Below, piece by piece: positions 18,214 through 26,584 of a stretch of DNA of 64,000 nt. Below the pieces are notes generated by a model. That model saw only the letters and a program-made list of their open reading frames with translations, did not search any database and was not told where the DNA came from. Made by a program: the position numbers and the translations under genes. Position 1 is the first letter of the stretch, and each line of letters starts with the position of its first letter. This stretch comes from Robiginitalea biformata HTCC2501 (lineage in GTDB: Bacteria > Bacteroidota > Bacteroidia > Flavobacteriales > Flavobacteriaceae), in assembly GCF_000024125.1 (NCBI RefSeq), contig NC_013222.1, forward strand, positions 62,001-126,000, read 5' to 3'.

Positions 18214-19170
18214 TTATTCCCTTTCGAAATCGTTTTCGGAGGCCGTGTCCCCATCCGAAAGGAAGGCGATATTCCGTTTAAGGCCGGAAAACTTGGTCCG
18301 CTTAACCGCCGATTTCGGGAAGACCTGGCGAAATACTTCTTCGGTGAGTTCCTCCCAGTCCGCCCGGGTCATTTCCATCAATTCCGGATGGGCGTTAAAC
18401 CGGGGTTCGCTATGCGGGGTGGCAAATCGGTTCCAGGGGCAGACGTCCTGGCAAATATCGCAGCCGAAAATCCAATCGGCCCACTGTCCGCTAGCCGAAG
18501 CCGGGATTTCCGATTTCAATTCAATGGTATAGTAGGATATACATTTGCTGCCATCCACCACATAGGGCTCCGTGATGGCCTGGGTGGGGCAGGCGTCGAT
18601 ACAGGCCGTACAGGTCCCGCAGTGGTCGGTCACCGGGGCGTCCGGGGGCAATTCCAGGTCCAGGATCAATTCGGCTATAAAATAATAGGACCCCACTTCC
18701 TTGGTGAGCAGGTTGGAGTGTTTGCCCATCCAGCCCAGGCCGCTCCGCGCCGCCCAGGCCTTGTCCAATACGGGGGCCGAATCTACAAAAGCGCGTCCTT
18801 CCACCTCCCCGATTTCGGTGCGTATTACATGCAACAGCTCCCGGAGGCGATCCTTGATGACCCGGTGGTAATCCTCCCCGTACGCGTATTTGGAAACCTG
18901 GTAGGTGGATTCCGGTTGCTGCTCTGCCGGGTAGTAATTAAGCAGGAGGGAGACGACGGATTTGGCACCCGGGACCAACAGCGTCGGGTCGAGGCGCTTG
19001 TCGAAATGGTTTTCCATCCAGCCCATCTCCCCGTGCATCCCGGCCTTGAGCCAGCGTTCCAGGCGCGGGGCCTCCTCTTCCAGGAAACCGGCCCTGGAGA
19101 TGCCGCAAGACAAAAAGCCCAGGCGTTTGGCCTCGGCTTTTATCAGTTTCGCATGTGCATCAGCTCCCAT
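18214..19170 (-). CDS. queG: Epoxyqueuosine reductase
   Basis: QueG catalyses the last step of queuosine synthesis in tRNA, reducing epoxyqueuosine with cobalamin and two [4Fe-4S] clusters. The 318 residues show the cobalamin/active-site region with [13 protein letters not shown] (D130), then the ferredoxin-like motifs [12 protein letters not shown] (C184-C194) and [11 protein letters not shown] (C237-C244). The protein is near the family's shorter form, lacking the C-terminal HEAT-like extension of some QueG proteins. A -7-like TACCTTCG lies about 17 bases before the start. Confidence 0.95.
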   Translation of the reverse strand: MGADAHAKLIKAEAKRLGFLSCGISRAGFLEEEAPRLERWLKAGMHGEMGWMENHFDKRLDPTLLVPGAKSVVSLLLNYYPAEQQPESTYQVSKYAYGEDYHRVIKDRLRELLHVIRTEIGEVEGRAFVDSAPVLDKAWAARSGLGWMGKHSNLLTKEVGSYYFIAELILDLELPPDAPVTDHCGTCTACIDACPTQAITEPYVVDGSKCISYYTIELKSEIPASASGQWADWIFGCDICQDVCPWNRFATPHSEPRFNAHPELMEMTRADWEELTEEVFRQVFPKSAVKRTKFSGLKRNIAFLSDGDTASENDFERE

Positions 19171-19218
19171 GGCATCCCATTTATCCCGAAGGTAGGCGGA
19201 ATATACGGGAAAAGAAAG

Positions 19219-19818
19219 TCAGGGACCGGATGGCGGCATATATGCGGGAACGACGTTCCGGACGGGTTTAAGGGATTTCAAATAGGTAAAGATCGCCTCC
19301 AGGTCTGCGTCCGAAAGCTTGCTGTAGGCCTCCACCGGCATGGGTGGCATGATCGGGCGACCTCCATCGAGACCCTTGAATTTGCCTTCGCGAACGGCCT
19401 TGCCGAATTGATCCAGCGTCCAGGTCCCGATCCCGGTGTCGTCCGGGGTCAGGTTGGCCGCATAGGTAGTCCCCCAGGGACCAACGGCTGCCGTCAGGTC
19501 GCCTTTGAACAACACCCATGGGCCTATCGGCACGCTTTCGGGTACAGGGGGCATCGCCTGGCTGGCGTCGTATCCCATCATGTATTTATCCATGTCGGGA
19601 ACCGGCCCGCGTTCGGTCATCTTCTTGGGCGTGTGGCAATCTGCGCAACCGATGACCCCGACCAGGTATTCCCCCCGGGCCAGCCGGTCGGTTTCGGAGG
19701 TTTCGGCCGGCGATCCTGCCGTTGCCATTGTCGTTTGAGTTGCCTGCTCCTTGCAGGAGCTCCCCATAAGGGCCGCCAGGAATAAGCCCGACAGGCAAAG
19801 GTGGATTTTGGTTTTCAT
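19219..19818 (-). CDS. Lipoprotein cytochrome c
   Basis: The 199-residue product has a lipoprotein signal with the lipid cysteine at about C22 and one heme c site, CADCH, at residues 58-62. Methionines in the MPPMP segment (about 157-161) could give the sixth heme ligand. The spacing and the YLKSLKPV end are typical of single-domain class I cytochromes near alcohol or sugar dehydrogenases. It follows the uncharacterised lipoprotein gene by 40 bases on the same strand, so the two are likely co-expressed. Its redox partner cannot be told from this window. Confidence 0.85.
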   Translation of the reverse strand: MKTKIHLCLSGLFLAALMGSSCKEQATQTTMATAGSPAETSETDRLARGEYLVGVIGCADCHTPKKMTERGPVPDMDKYMMGYDASQAMPPVPESVPIGPWVLFKGDLTAAVGPWGTTYAANLTPDDTGIGTWTLDQFGKAVREGKFKGLDGGRPIMPPMPVEAYSKLSDADLEAIFTYLKSLKPVRNVVPAYMPPSGP

Positions 19819-19858
19819 TGCTTATATACAGTTCGTTACTTCCAGGGTGCGTTAAAAA

Positions 19859-20473
19859 TCAATCCAGCGAAGGGTCGGAAACTGGGACATCCGGGTTGAA
19901 GGATGCAAAAACCCCATCCGGATTATCCATCACCACCCAGGCGTGCAGTGTCCAGGCTCCCCCGGCCACTTCCGGGTTGTAATGCCAGTGGTCCTCATCC
20001 CCAATAAATCCTTCAGGGGCCTCCGAGTCCGGGGCTGCCGGTATGGCGTATTCAATCCCGACGAGTTTCAGTTTTCCTTGCTTGTTGGGGACATAGAGGA
20101 GTATTTCCGGGCGATCCACTTCAAAAGTGCCATCCATCAGGCCCACGTTGATATAGTGGAAGCCCATATTCGGAACGTAAGGGGACGGGTTGAACGGATA
20201 GGGGTCGGCATAACCGTGTTTGACGGCCTGCTGAAAACTGTGAAAGCGCATGGCAGCCTTTCGGGCTTGTTTCAACTGGGAATCCAGGGTCTCCACTTTG
20301 GTTTTGGCACTCACTGCGCTCAGGGTGGCATCCTCCCCGGTTTCGGGCTTGCTGCAACCGCTGGCCAGCAGCAAAAACACCGCGGCTGCCAACAGGCCCG
20401 GCAGGCTCGTTTGGCGGAGCATGGTTCGACATTTCAATAATCGTTCAGACGGATGTTGTACAGAAGTTTTCAT
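19859..20473 (-). CDS. Uncharacterised lipoprotein
   Basis: I do not recognise a named family with confidence. The product has a lipoprotein signal (LLLASGC, lipid cysteine C40 when counted from the first ATG) and a soluble domain with repeated aromatic and histidine motifs: MGFHYINVGLMDG, LVGIEYAI, DEDHWHYNPEV and WTLHAWVVMDNPDGVFASFNP. The His/Trp-rich pattern could bind a metal, but that is inference. An alternative ATG at 20422 gives a more typical 23-residue signal peptide and is equally likely. It lies downstream of the hybrid sensor and upstream of a cytochrome c gene. Confidence 0.75.
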   Translation of the reverse strand: MKTSVQHPSERLLKCRTMLRQTSLPGLLAAAVFLLLASGCSKPETGEDATLSAVSAKTKVETLDSQLKQARKAAMRFHSFQQAVKHGYADPYPFNPSPYVPNMGFHYINVGLMDGTFEVDRPEILLYVPNKQGKLKLVGIEYAIPAAPDSEAPEGFIGDEDHWHYNPEVAGGAWTLHAWVVMDNPDGVFASFNPDVPVSDPSLD

Positions 20474-20496
20474 AAAACATGGCTTTTAAGTTGTTA

Positions 20497-20511
20497 TGTG
20501 CAATGCGCACA
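20497..20511. promoter_or_regulatory. Short inverted repeat upstream of the lipoprotein-cytochrome pair
   Basis: TGTGC-N5-GCACA lies 24 bases before the lipoprotein ATG, between it and the hybrid sensor gene. It could be an operator for the AraC output domain of that sensor. No consensus promoter is visible in this 165-base gap. Confidence 0.25.
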
Positions 20512-20638
20512 AGGTGAATACAGCCACAAGTTGTCCAATCCGTTCCGGGCCGGCCAAAAGAAATGTCGCAATTCCTGACAATTATGTTGCATGGGCCTGA
20601 AGCACCCCATTCTACCGGGGGTTTCAACGGTTGAATAG

Positions 20639-23548
20639 CTACTCAGTATCAGCGATGAACGCACTCGGCGTCATCCCATAACGTTCCCGAAAGCGCTTTG
20701 TGAAGTAAGATAGATTGGAAAACCCGACGGAATAGGCCACCTCGGAGACTGTCGCCGAACGGCTTTGCAGGAGCAGGCGCGCCTTTTCCAGGCGGACCTC
20801 ATTGATTAGCTGGTTGGGTGACTTCCCCGTAAGCGCTTTGAGCTTCCGGTGCAATTGGGCCCGGCTAAAACCCACCTGCTGGGCCAGGAATTCCACGGAG
20901 AGCTCCGCACTGTCCAGGTGTGACTCTATGGCACTTCCCACCTTTTTCAGGAAGGCGTCGTCCAATGAAGGCAGGTCGAGTTCCCCCGAAAGCACGAGGG
21001 AGGAATGTTGCATTTTTTCCCAGAGTGCCTTTTGCCGACCCATCAGGTTCCGGATTCGGACAAGGAGTTCCCGTGCCTCAAAAGGCTTTGTGAGGTAAGC
21101 CTCGGCCCCCTGGAACAGACCTTCCATCTTGTTTTCCTGTCCGGCACGGGCAGTTAGCAGGATTATCGGAATATGACTGGTCTTTGTATTGGTCTTCAGG
21201 GCATGGCATAACTCATAACCGTCCTTGCGGGGCATCATCACATCGGATACCACCACGTCCGGTATGTGTTCAATAGCCATCCGCTCACCTTGAAATCCGT
21301 CTTCCGCATAGAGGACCCGGTATTTTTCCTGAAGCACTTCCCCTACAAACCGGCGCAAGTCTGCATTGTCTTCCACAAGCAGGATGCAGGGCCGGGAGGG
21401 GGCGTCCGGCAACTGTTCCCCGATTCCAGGTTCCCCGGCCTCTTTCGGTTTTACGGCCGTGGGCCGGGCAGCCGGCATCCCGGAGGCGGCCACATGCTCC
21501 AGCCGGTTCGGCTTGGGAAAATCCTCCCGTCTAGCCGGCAGGCCAACACGGAAGGATGTACCCTTGCCCGGCATGCTTTCCACGCTAAGCTCCCCTCCCT
21601 GGAGTTCTACCAGCTCCTTACAAAGGGCCAGGCCAATCCCGGTACCGTGTGCTTCATCTCCCTCCACCCGGTAGAACCTCTCAAAAATTTGCCCTAGATC
21701 AGCGGCTGGTATGCCTTTCCCGGTATCTGAAATTTCCATGAGCAGACGACCGGATTCCAGGCGGGACCGGAAGGAAACTATTCCACCTTCAGGCGTATAC
21801 TTAAAGGCGTTTGACAGGAGATTGTAAACGATCTTTTCGAGTTTGTTCCGATCGTACCAGGCGGCAACCTCGCTGGAATCCTGCCCCATCTCTGCTGCCT
21901 GGGCCGCACCTGCATCCCCCAGGTCCACCCGGAGGGCAATATTGCTGCGCTCAGCCAAGCTCTCAAAGGCAAAGACCACAGATTTCAGAACTTGCTCAAC
22001 ATCGCCGTGGGTCAGCAGGATTTCTGCCTTCCCGCTTTCGATACGAGACAACTCCAGCAATTCGTCCACGAGTCCTTCCAGACGCTCTGTGTTCCGCCTG
22101 ACCATGTCCAGGTCGCGGGCGGGCAGGCGCACCTCGCTTCCGCCTTCCTTTCCTGAACGGTCCAGTGCTGCCTGAATCGGGCCGCGTATCAGGGTAAGCG
22201 GTGTTCGGAACTCATGACTGATATTGGTAAAAAATCGGCTCTTTAAGGCGTTCAGGTCGCTGATGCGCCTGACTTCGCTTTCGGAGACAGCCGCCCGCAC
22301 CCGTTCTTCAGCCGCCTGTTTGGCAAGGGTCTGCCGTCGGTAGGCGATTCCAAGGGAATAGATCAGCAATTGGAGGAAAATGCCCGTCGCATAGGGGTCC
22401 ACCCCCAAAAACCGCAAATTGATCAGGCCCATGGACCAAAAGATGCCCACCAGCAGCCCAAGCCCCCCTACCAGGGTACCGATCCCAAAATAGCGTGCAA
22501 AAGCATCCCGCTTCAGCACGAGGGCTATGGCCAGGCCCAGGCTACCCAGGGTGTAGACCAGAAGAAATGGGTAGTGCCAACCCACCGCAGTGAAATACGC
22601 CTGGGGATCAAAAACGATGACATAGGCCACCACCGTGATGATTTCCGCCAGGGTCAACAGGGCCAACCCCTTGATAAACCGGTCCAGGACAGGAAACTTC
22701 TGACGGGAGCCCACATAGGCACGGCCAAAGAACCAAAACGTGTAAAAAACACCGTTGGAAATGGCAATTTGGACTGGGAGCCGGAAGCGGGAGATATCCC
22801 CGATCAGCAGGCCTACGGTCATGGCCTGGGTGAGCGTACAAAATCCCAGCCAGAGAACGAACCACAGAATTACCCGCTCGCGCATGTACAGGAATTGGAG
22901 CAGGTGGTAGATAAAGATAATCAGTGCCGCCCCGAACATAAAGACGTTAAAACTTGTATTGAATTGGAATATCTGGTGGTAAAAGGGTTGTTCCGGGCTT
23001 CGGGCGGTCAGGTGGAAATACGGCGGATAGCCAATGCTGTTTCCCTCCACCCGGATCACCAGGGTCACCGGCACCCCGGAGGGAATCCCGTCGAGCCCCA
23101 CACTGTTGAGCACCCAGTGGGGCGCCCGGTCGCGCACTGTCTTGGGGTACTCCACCCCGCTCCTCTTGTGAAAGAGCAACTCCCCTCGGGCATAGGCCCA
23201 GACATCCACCTTGCCATTGCTCTTGGTCCATGCGGGAGGCCCGATCATTTTATCCTCGAAATGCAGCCTCCAGCCCGGCAGGGTATCGGTGGCCAGCAGG
23301 GTAAGCTTCCCCCAGTAGGGCCAGCGTACATCCAGGTATTGCGGCAGTGCATCCCCTTGTTCTGCCCCCATCGGCGGGGCTTCCAGCAAGATTTCCGGCG
23401 ACAGGACTTCTGTGGAATCCTTCCAGACAGATAAAACTCCATCCAGGGAATGGACCGGGTATTTGGGGTTCAATTCATAGGGCGCCTGGGCTTGTAACCC
23501 AAGGGCCCAGACCAGGAAAATGAGGAGGAAGAACCGATTGGTTGGCAT
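20639..23548 (-). CDS. Hybrid two-component sensor with 7TM input, receiver and AraC-type output
   Basis: One 969-residue protein contains a whole two-component system. The order is: signal peptide (1-20), an extracellular beta domain of the 7TMR-DISM kind (about 25-190), seven membrane helices (about 198-405), a coiled linker, histidine kinase with H445 in FFTNISHEFRTPL, an ATPase domain (about 565-672; N-box NLLSNAFKYT, DTGKGIP), a receiver domain (720-840) with phospho-acceptor D769, and an AraC-type DNA-binding domain (about 865-965). This resembles the hybrid regulators of polysaccharide loci in Bacteroidota, but the sensor part is a 7TM module rather than a periplasmic propeller. Its likely target is the lipoprotein-cytochrome pair immediately downstream; this is inference. 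Confidence 0.92.
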   Translation of the reverse strand: MPTNRFFLLIFLVWALGLQAQAPYELNPKYPVHSLDGVLSVWKDSTEVLSPEILLEAPPMGAEQGDALPQYLDVRWPYWGKLTLLATDTLPGWRLHFEDKMIGPPAWTKSNGKVDVWAYARGELLFHKRSGVEYPKTVRDRAPHWVLNSVGLDGIPSGVPVTLVIRVEGNSIGYPPYFHLTARSPEQPFYHQIFQFNTSFNVFMFGAALIIFIYHLLQFLYMRERVILWFVLWLGFCTLTQAMTVGLLIGDISRFRLPVQIAISNGVFYTFWFFGRAYVGSRQKFPVLDRFIKGLALLTLAEIITVVAYVIVFDPQAYFTAVGWHYPFLLVYTLGSLGLAIALVLKRDAFARYFGIGTLVGGLGLLVGIFWSMGLINLRFLGVDPYATGIFLQLLIYSLGIAYRRQTLAKQAAEERVRAAVSESEVRRISDLNALKSRFFTNISHEFRTPLTLIRGPIQAALDRSGKEGGSEVRLPARDLDMVRRNTERLEGLVDELLELSRIESGKAEILLTHGDVEQVLKSVVFAFESLAERSNIALRVDLGDAGAAQAAEMGQDSSEVAAWYDRNKLEKIVYNLLSNAFKYTPEGGIVSFRSRLESGRLLMEISDTGKGIPAADLGQIFERFYRVEGDEAHGTGIGLALCKELVELQGGELSVESMPGKGTSFRVGLPARREDFPKPNRLEHVAASGMPAARPTAVKPKEAGEPGIGEQLPDAPSRPCILLVEDNADLRRFVGEVLQEKYRVLYAEDGFQGERMAIEHIPDVVVSDVMMPRKDGYELCHALKTNTKTSHIPIILLTARAGQENKMEGLFQGAEAYLTKPFEARELLVRIRNLMGRQKALWEKMQHSSLVLSGELDLPSLDDAFLKKVGSAIESHLDSAELSVEFLAQQVGFSRAQLHRKLKALTGKSPNQLINEVRLEKARLLLQSRSATVSEVAYSVGFSNLSYFTKRFRERYGMTPSAFIADTE

Positions 23549-23560
23549 GGTCTAATTTAG

Positions 23561-23580
23561 AACCCGGCGGGGTCCGGGTT
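23561..23580 (-). other. Hairpin in the leader of the hybrid sensor gene
   Basis: A perfect 7-bp stem (AACCCGG/CCGGGTT) with a 6-base loop ends 12 bases before the ATG. Without a T-run it is not a terminator. It could affect translation of the sensor gene. Confidence 0.4.
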
Positions 23581-23582
23581 TC

Positions 23583-23621
23583 AAAATACAAAAAATGACG
23601 GCTCATAGTATCCGTGAGCCG
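23583..23621 (-). terminator. Intrinsic terminator after ruvB
   Basis: Minus strand: 7-bp stem CGGCTCA/TGAGCCG with a 9-base loop, followed by TCATTTTTTGTATTTTG. It begins 13 bases past the ruvB stop codon. Confidence 0.8.
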
Positions 23622-23634
23622 GGTGGATCCTTCC

Positions 23635-24657
23635 CTAAAAAAGTCCGGGTTGCCCCCCGCCTTTGATGCGGCCCAGGTGTTGATAGGCGAGTTCGGTGAC
23701 CTCCCGGCCGCGGGGGGTGCGCATGATAAAACCCTGCTGTATCAGGAAGGGTTCGTACACCTCCTCGATGGTTTCGGCGTTTTCGGAGACCGCCGTGGCC
23801 AGGGTGGTAAGCCCTACTGGCCCTCCCTTGAACTTGTCGATGATGGTTGCGAGGATCTTGTTGTCCATCTCGTCCAGGCCGTAGGCATCCACGTGGAGCG
23901 CCTTCAGGCCAAAACGGGAGATCTCCATATCGATGTTCCCGTTCCCCTTGATCTGGGCAAAATCCCGGACGCGGCGAAGCAGCGCATTGCAGATCCGGGG
24001 GGTACCCCGGCTGCGGCCGGCAATCTCGATGGCGGCGTCCTCCGTGATGGGGACTTTCAGTATTTCCGCAGAGCGCTGCACAATGGTGGCCAGGAGCTCC
24101 GTGTTGTAGTATTCCAACCGGCTGGAAATGCCAAAGCGCGCCCTCATGGGGGCCGTAAGCAGGCCCGAACGCGTGGTGGCGCCAACCAGCGTAAAGGGGT
24201 TCAGGTGTAATTGTACCGATCGGGCATTCGGCCCGGTCTCGATCATGATATCGATCTTGAAATCTTCCATGGCCGAATAGAGGTATTCCTCCACCACCGG
24301 GCTGAGCCGGTGGATCTCGTCGATGAACAGGACATCCCTGGGTTCCAGGTTGGTAAGCAACCCTGCCAGGTCGCCCGGCTTGTCCAAAACAGGCCCGGAG
24401 GTAACCTTCAGCCCCACCCCGAGTTCGTTGGCCAGGATATGCGCCAGGGTGGTCTTCCCCAGCCCGGGCGGGCCGTGCAGGAGCGTGTGGTCCAGGGCTT
24501 CCTGCCTGAGGTTGGCCGCCTGAACAAAGACCGTGAGGTTTTCCAGGACCTGGGCCTGGCCCGTAAAATCGTCAAAGGAAACCGGCCTGAGTGCGCGCTC
24601 AATGTCGAGCTCCTCAGGGGATAGTCCGTCTGCCGTAGGGTCCAGATGTTCATTCAT
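23635..24657 (-). CDS. ruvB: Holliday junction DNA helicase RuvB
   Basis: RuvB is the AAA+ motor that drives branch migration with RuvA. The 340 residues contain the Walker A motif [13 protein letters not shown], Walker [10 protein letters not shown], the sensor/arginine region [18 protein letters not shown], and a C-terminal winged helix with [10 protein letters not shown] use the ATG at 24657 ([11 protein letters not shown]). The frame remains open for 10 more codons upstream, but that stretch holds a -7 box. It is separate from ruvA, as in most Bacteroidota, and has its own terminator. Confidence 0.97.
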   Translation of the reverse strand: MNEHLDPTADGLSPEELDIERALRPVSFDDFTGQAQVLENLTVFVQAANLRQEALDHTLLHGPPGLGKTTLAHILANELGVGLKVTSGPVLDKPGDLAGLLTNLEPRDVLFIDEIHRLSPVVEEYLYSAMEDFKIDIMIETGPNARSVQLHLNPFTLVGATTRSGLLTAPMRARFGISSRLEYYNTELLATIVQRSAEILKVPITEDAAIEIAGRSRGTPRICNALLRRVRDFAQIKGNGNIDMEISRFGLKALHVDAYGLDEMDNKILATIIDKFKGGPVGLTTLATAVSENAETIEEVYEPFLIQQGFIMRTPRGREVTELAYQHLGRIKGGGQPGLF

Positions 24658-24665
24658 ATCACAGA

Positions 24666-24673
24666 CAAAGATA
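24666..24673 (-). promoter_or_regulatory. -7 promoter box of ruvB
   Basis: Minus-strand TATCTTTG, a perfect TAnnTTTG, lies 8 bases before the ruvB ATG. No TTG is found at the usual -33 distance. It argues for the ATG at 24657 and for a very short leader. Confidence 0.45.
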
Positions 24674-24741
24674 ACAATACGGGCCACATACCCCGGTGGC
24701 CTAACGGCCCAATTCTTTTTATTTCGTTGATAATTATCATA

Positions 24742-24770
24742 TTTTCTACTGGGAAGATTCTGCTACTTTG
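24742..24770 (+). promoter_or_regulatory. Possible promoter of pckA
   Basis: TTT, 19 bases, then TACTTTG, one base shorter than TAnnTTTG. It would give a leader of about 105 bases containing GC-rich inverted segments (TGCCG/CGGCA at about 24784-24814). Confidence 0.35.
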
Positions 24771-24879
24771 TAATGTGATATTCTTGCCGGCCCTGTCCGG
24801 CCCTTCCGGCGGCAGGCCGAATGCCACATCGGACCCCCTGGGGTAAACAAACAAGAAACCCTTTTAACACCTTTTAAAC

Positions 24880-26460
24880 ATGGCAGCATTCGACCTCTCC
24901 AAATACGGCATTACCGTCACAGACATCCACCGGAATACCTCAGTACCCGTCCTCTATGAAATTGGCCTTCGCAACGAACCCGGCACCGCAATTTCCGACG
25001 TGGGCGCCCTGCTGGTCTATTCCGGGGAAAAAACGGGCCGGAGCCCCAAAGACAAACGGATCGTCCGCCACCCGGAGTCGGAAAAGCACATCGATTGGGG
25101 GGATATCAACATCGGCCTGGACGAACACACCTATATGGTGAACCACGAACGGGCCATCGACTACCTGAATATCTGCAAGCGGCTTTTTGTGGTGGACGCC
25201 TTTGCCGGCTGGGACCCGGACTACCGGTTGAAAGTGCGCATCATCTGTACCCGGGCCTACCACGCCCTGTTTATGCAGAACATGCTGATCATGCCAACGG
25301 CCAAAGAGCTCGAGGATTTCGGGGAACCCGACTACGTAGTCTTTAACGGAGGCGGTTTCCCGGCGAATATCTATACCAGCGAAATGACCTCCAAGACATC
25401 CGTGGATGTACACCTGGAGCGGCGGGAAATCGTGATCCTGGGCACCCAGTATGCCGGGGAGATGAAAAAGGGCATCTTCGGCGTGATGAATTACCTGATG
25501 CCGCTTCGCGACGTACTCCCGATGCACTGCTCGGCCAATGTGGGCCACGACGGGGATGTGACCATCCTCTTCGGCTTGTCGGGTACCGGGAAAACCACCC
25601 TCAGCGCCGACCCGAAGCGAAAGCTCATCGGGGATGACGAGCACTGCTGGACAGATTCCGGCACCTTCAATATCGAAGGCGGTTGCTATGCAAAGGCCAT
25701 TGACCTTTCCGAAGAAAGCGAACCGGATATTTTCAATGCCATCCGTTTTGGTACCGTCCTGGAAAATGTGGTCTACGATGAGAAAACGCGGAAGGTGGAT
25801 TACACCGACACCTCCATTACCCAGAATACCCGGGCCTCCTACCCGATCGAGCATATCGAAAACGTACAGATCCCCTGTGTGGCCGGCCACCCCAAAAACA
25901 TCATATTCCTCACCTGTGACGCCTTTGGGGTCCTCCCCCCGGTAAGCAAGCTCACCCCGGAGCAGGCCAGCTACCATTTTATCTCCGGGTATACGGCCAA
26001 GGTAGCCGGGACGGAAATGGGGGTCACCGAGCCCGAGGCCACCTTCAGTGCCTGCTTTGGGGCCGCATTCATGATGTGGCACCCGAACCGTTACGCGGAA
26101 TTGCTGGCGGAGAAAATCAGGAAACACGAGGTCACCGCCTGGCTGGTAAATACCGGCTGGACCGGAGGGGCCTACGGGGAGGGTTCCCGGATTAAGCTCA
26201 AATACACCCGGGCGATGCTCGACGCCATCCACAATGGGGATTTCGAGCGCGTATCCTATAAGGAAGACCCGGCTTTTGGACTGCAGATCCCGGAGTCCTG
26301 CCCGGATGTGCCCGCGGAAGTATTGCTGCCCCGGTCTACCTGGAAGGACCCGAAAGCCTACGACGCCACGATGTCCAAACTCGTTACACTCTTCCGGGAG
26401 AATTTCAAACGATTCGAATCGGGGGTTAACCCGGAAATCGTTGCGGCCGGCCCCCAATAA
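24880..26460 (+). CDS. pckA: Phosphoenolpyruvate carboxykinase (ATP)
   Basis: PckA converts oxaloacetate and ATP to PEP, CO2 and ADP, the first committed step of gluconeogenesis. The 526 residues have the family's usual length. They include the substrate-binding RSPKDKR region (about 54-60), the kinase-1a P-loop GLSGTGKTTL (232-241), the metal-binding motif LIGDDEHCW (249-257), and NTGWTGGAYG near residue 427. It stands alone between ruvB (divergent) and a strong terminator. MaeB in the same window can act in the opposite metabolic direction. Confidence 0.97.
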   Translation: MAAFDLSKYGITVTDIHRNTSVPVLYEIGLRNEPGTAISDVGALLVYSGEKTGRSPKDKRIVRHPESEKHIDWGDINIGLDEHTYMVNHERAIDYLNICKRLFVVDAFAGWDPDYRLKVRIICTRAYHALFMQNMLIMPTAKELEDFGEPDYVVFNGGGFPANIYTSEMTSKTSVDVHLERREIVILGTQYAGEMKKGIFGVMNYLMPLRDVLPMHCSANVGHDGDVTILFGLSGTGKTTLSADPKRKLIGDDEHCWTDSGTFNIEGGCYAKAIDLSEESEPDIFNAIRFGTVLENVVYDEKTRKVDYTDTSITQNTRASYPIEHIENVQIPCVAGHPKNIIFLTCDAFGVLPPVSKLTPEQASYHFISGYTAKVAGTEMGVTEPEATFSACFGAAFMMWHPNRYAELLAEKIRKHEVTAWLVNTGWTGGAYGEGSRIKLKYTRAMLDAIHNGDFERVSYKEDPAFGLQIPESCPDVPAEVLLPRSTWKDPKAYDATMSKLVTLFRENFKRFESGVNPEIVAAGPQ

Positions 26461-26507
26461 GTGCAAAATCGCATATCCGCTTGGGACCAGGCCACCAGAT
26501 GCAAGGG

Positions 26508-26535
26508 AAACCCCGCCTGCCAGCGGGGTTTTTTA
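26508..26535 (+). terminator. Intrinsic terminator after pckA
   Basis: Perfect 8-bp stem AACCCCGC/GCGGGGTT with a 6-base loop, continuing into a T-run and ATT. It lies about 50 bases past the pckA stop. Confidence 0.9.
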
Positions 26536-26553
26536 TTCGCTGATAGCACTTGA

Positions 26554-26580
26554 AGGGAAACCGGGGAAATCGTAATTTAC
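26554..26580 (+). promoter_or_regulatory. Possible promoter of the acyl-CoA oxidase-like gene
   Basis: TTG (in CACTTGAAG), about 20 bases, then TAATTTAC, which matches six of eight positions or fewer of the -7 consensus. The box ends only 4 bases before the ATG, so a transcript from it would be leaderless. Confidence 0.25.
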
Positions 26581-26584
26581 GGGA

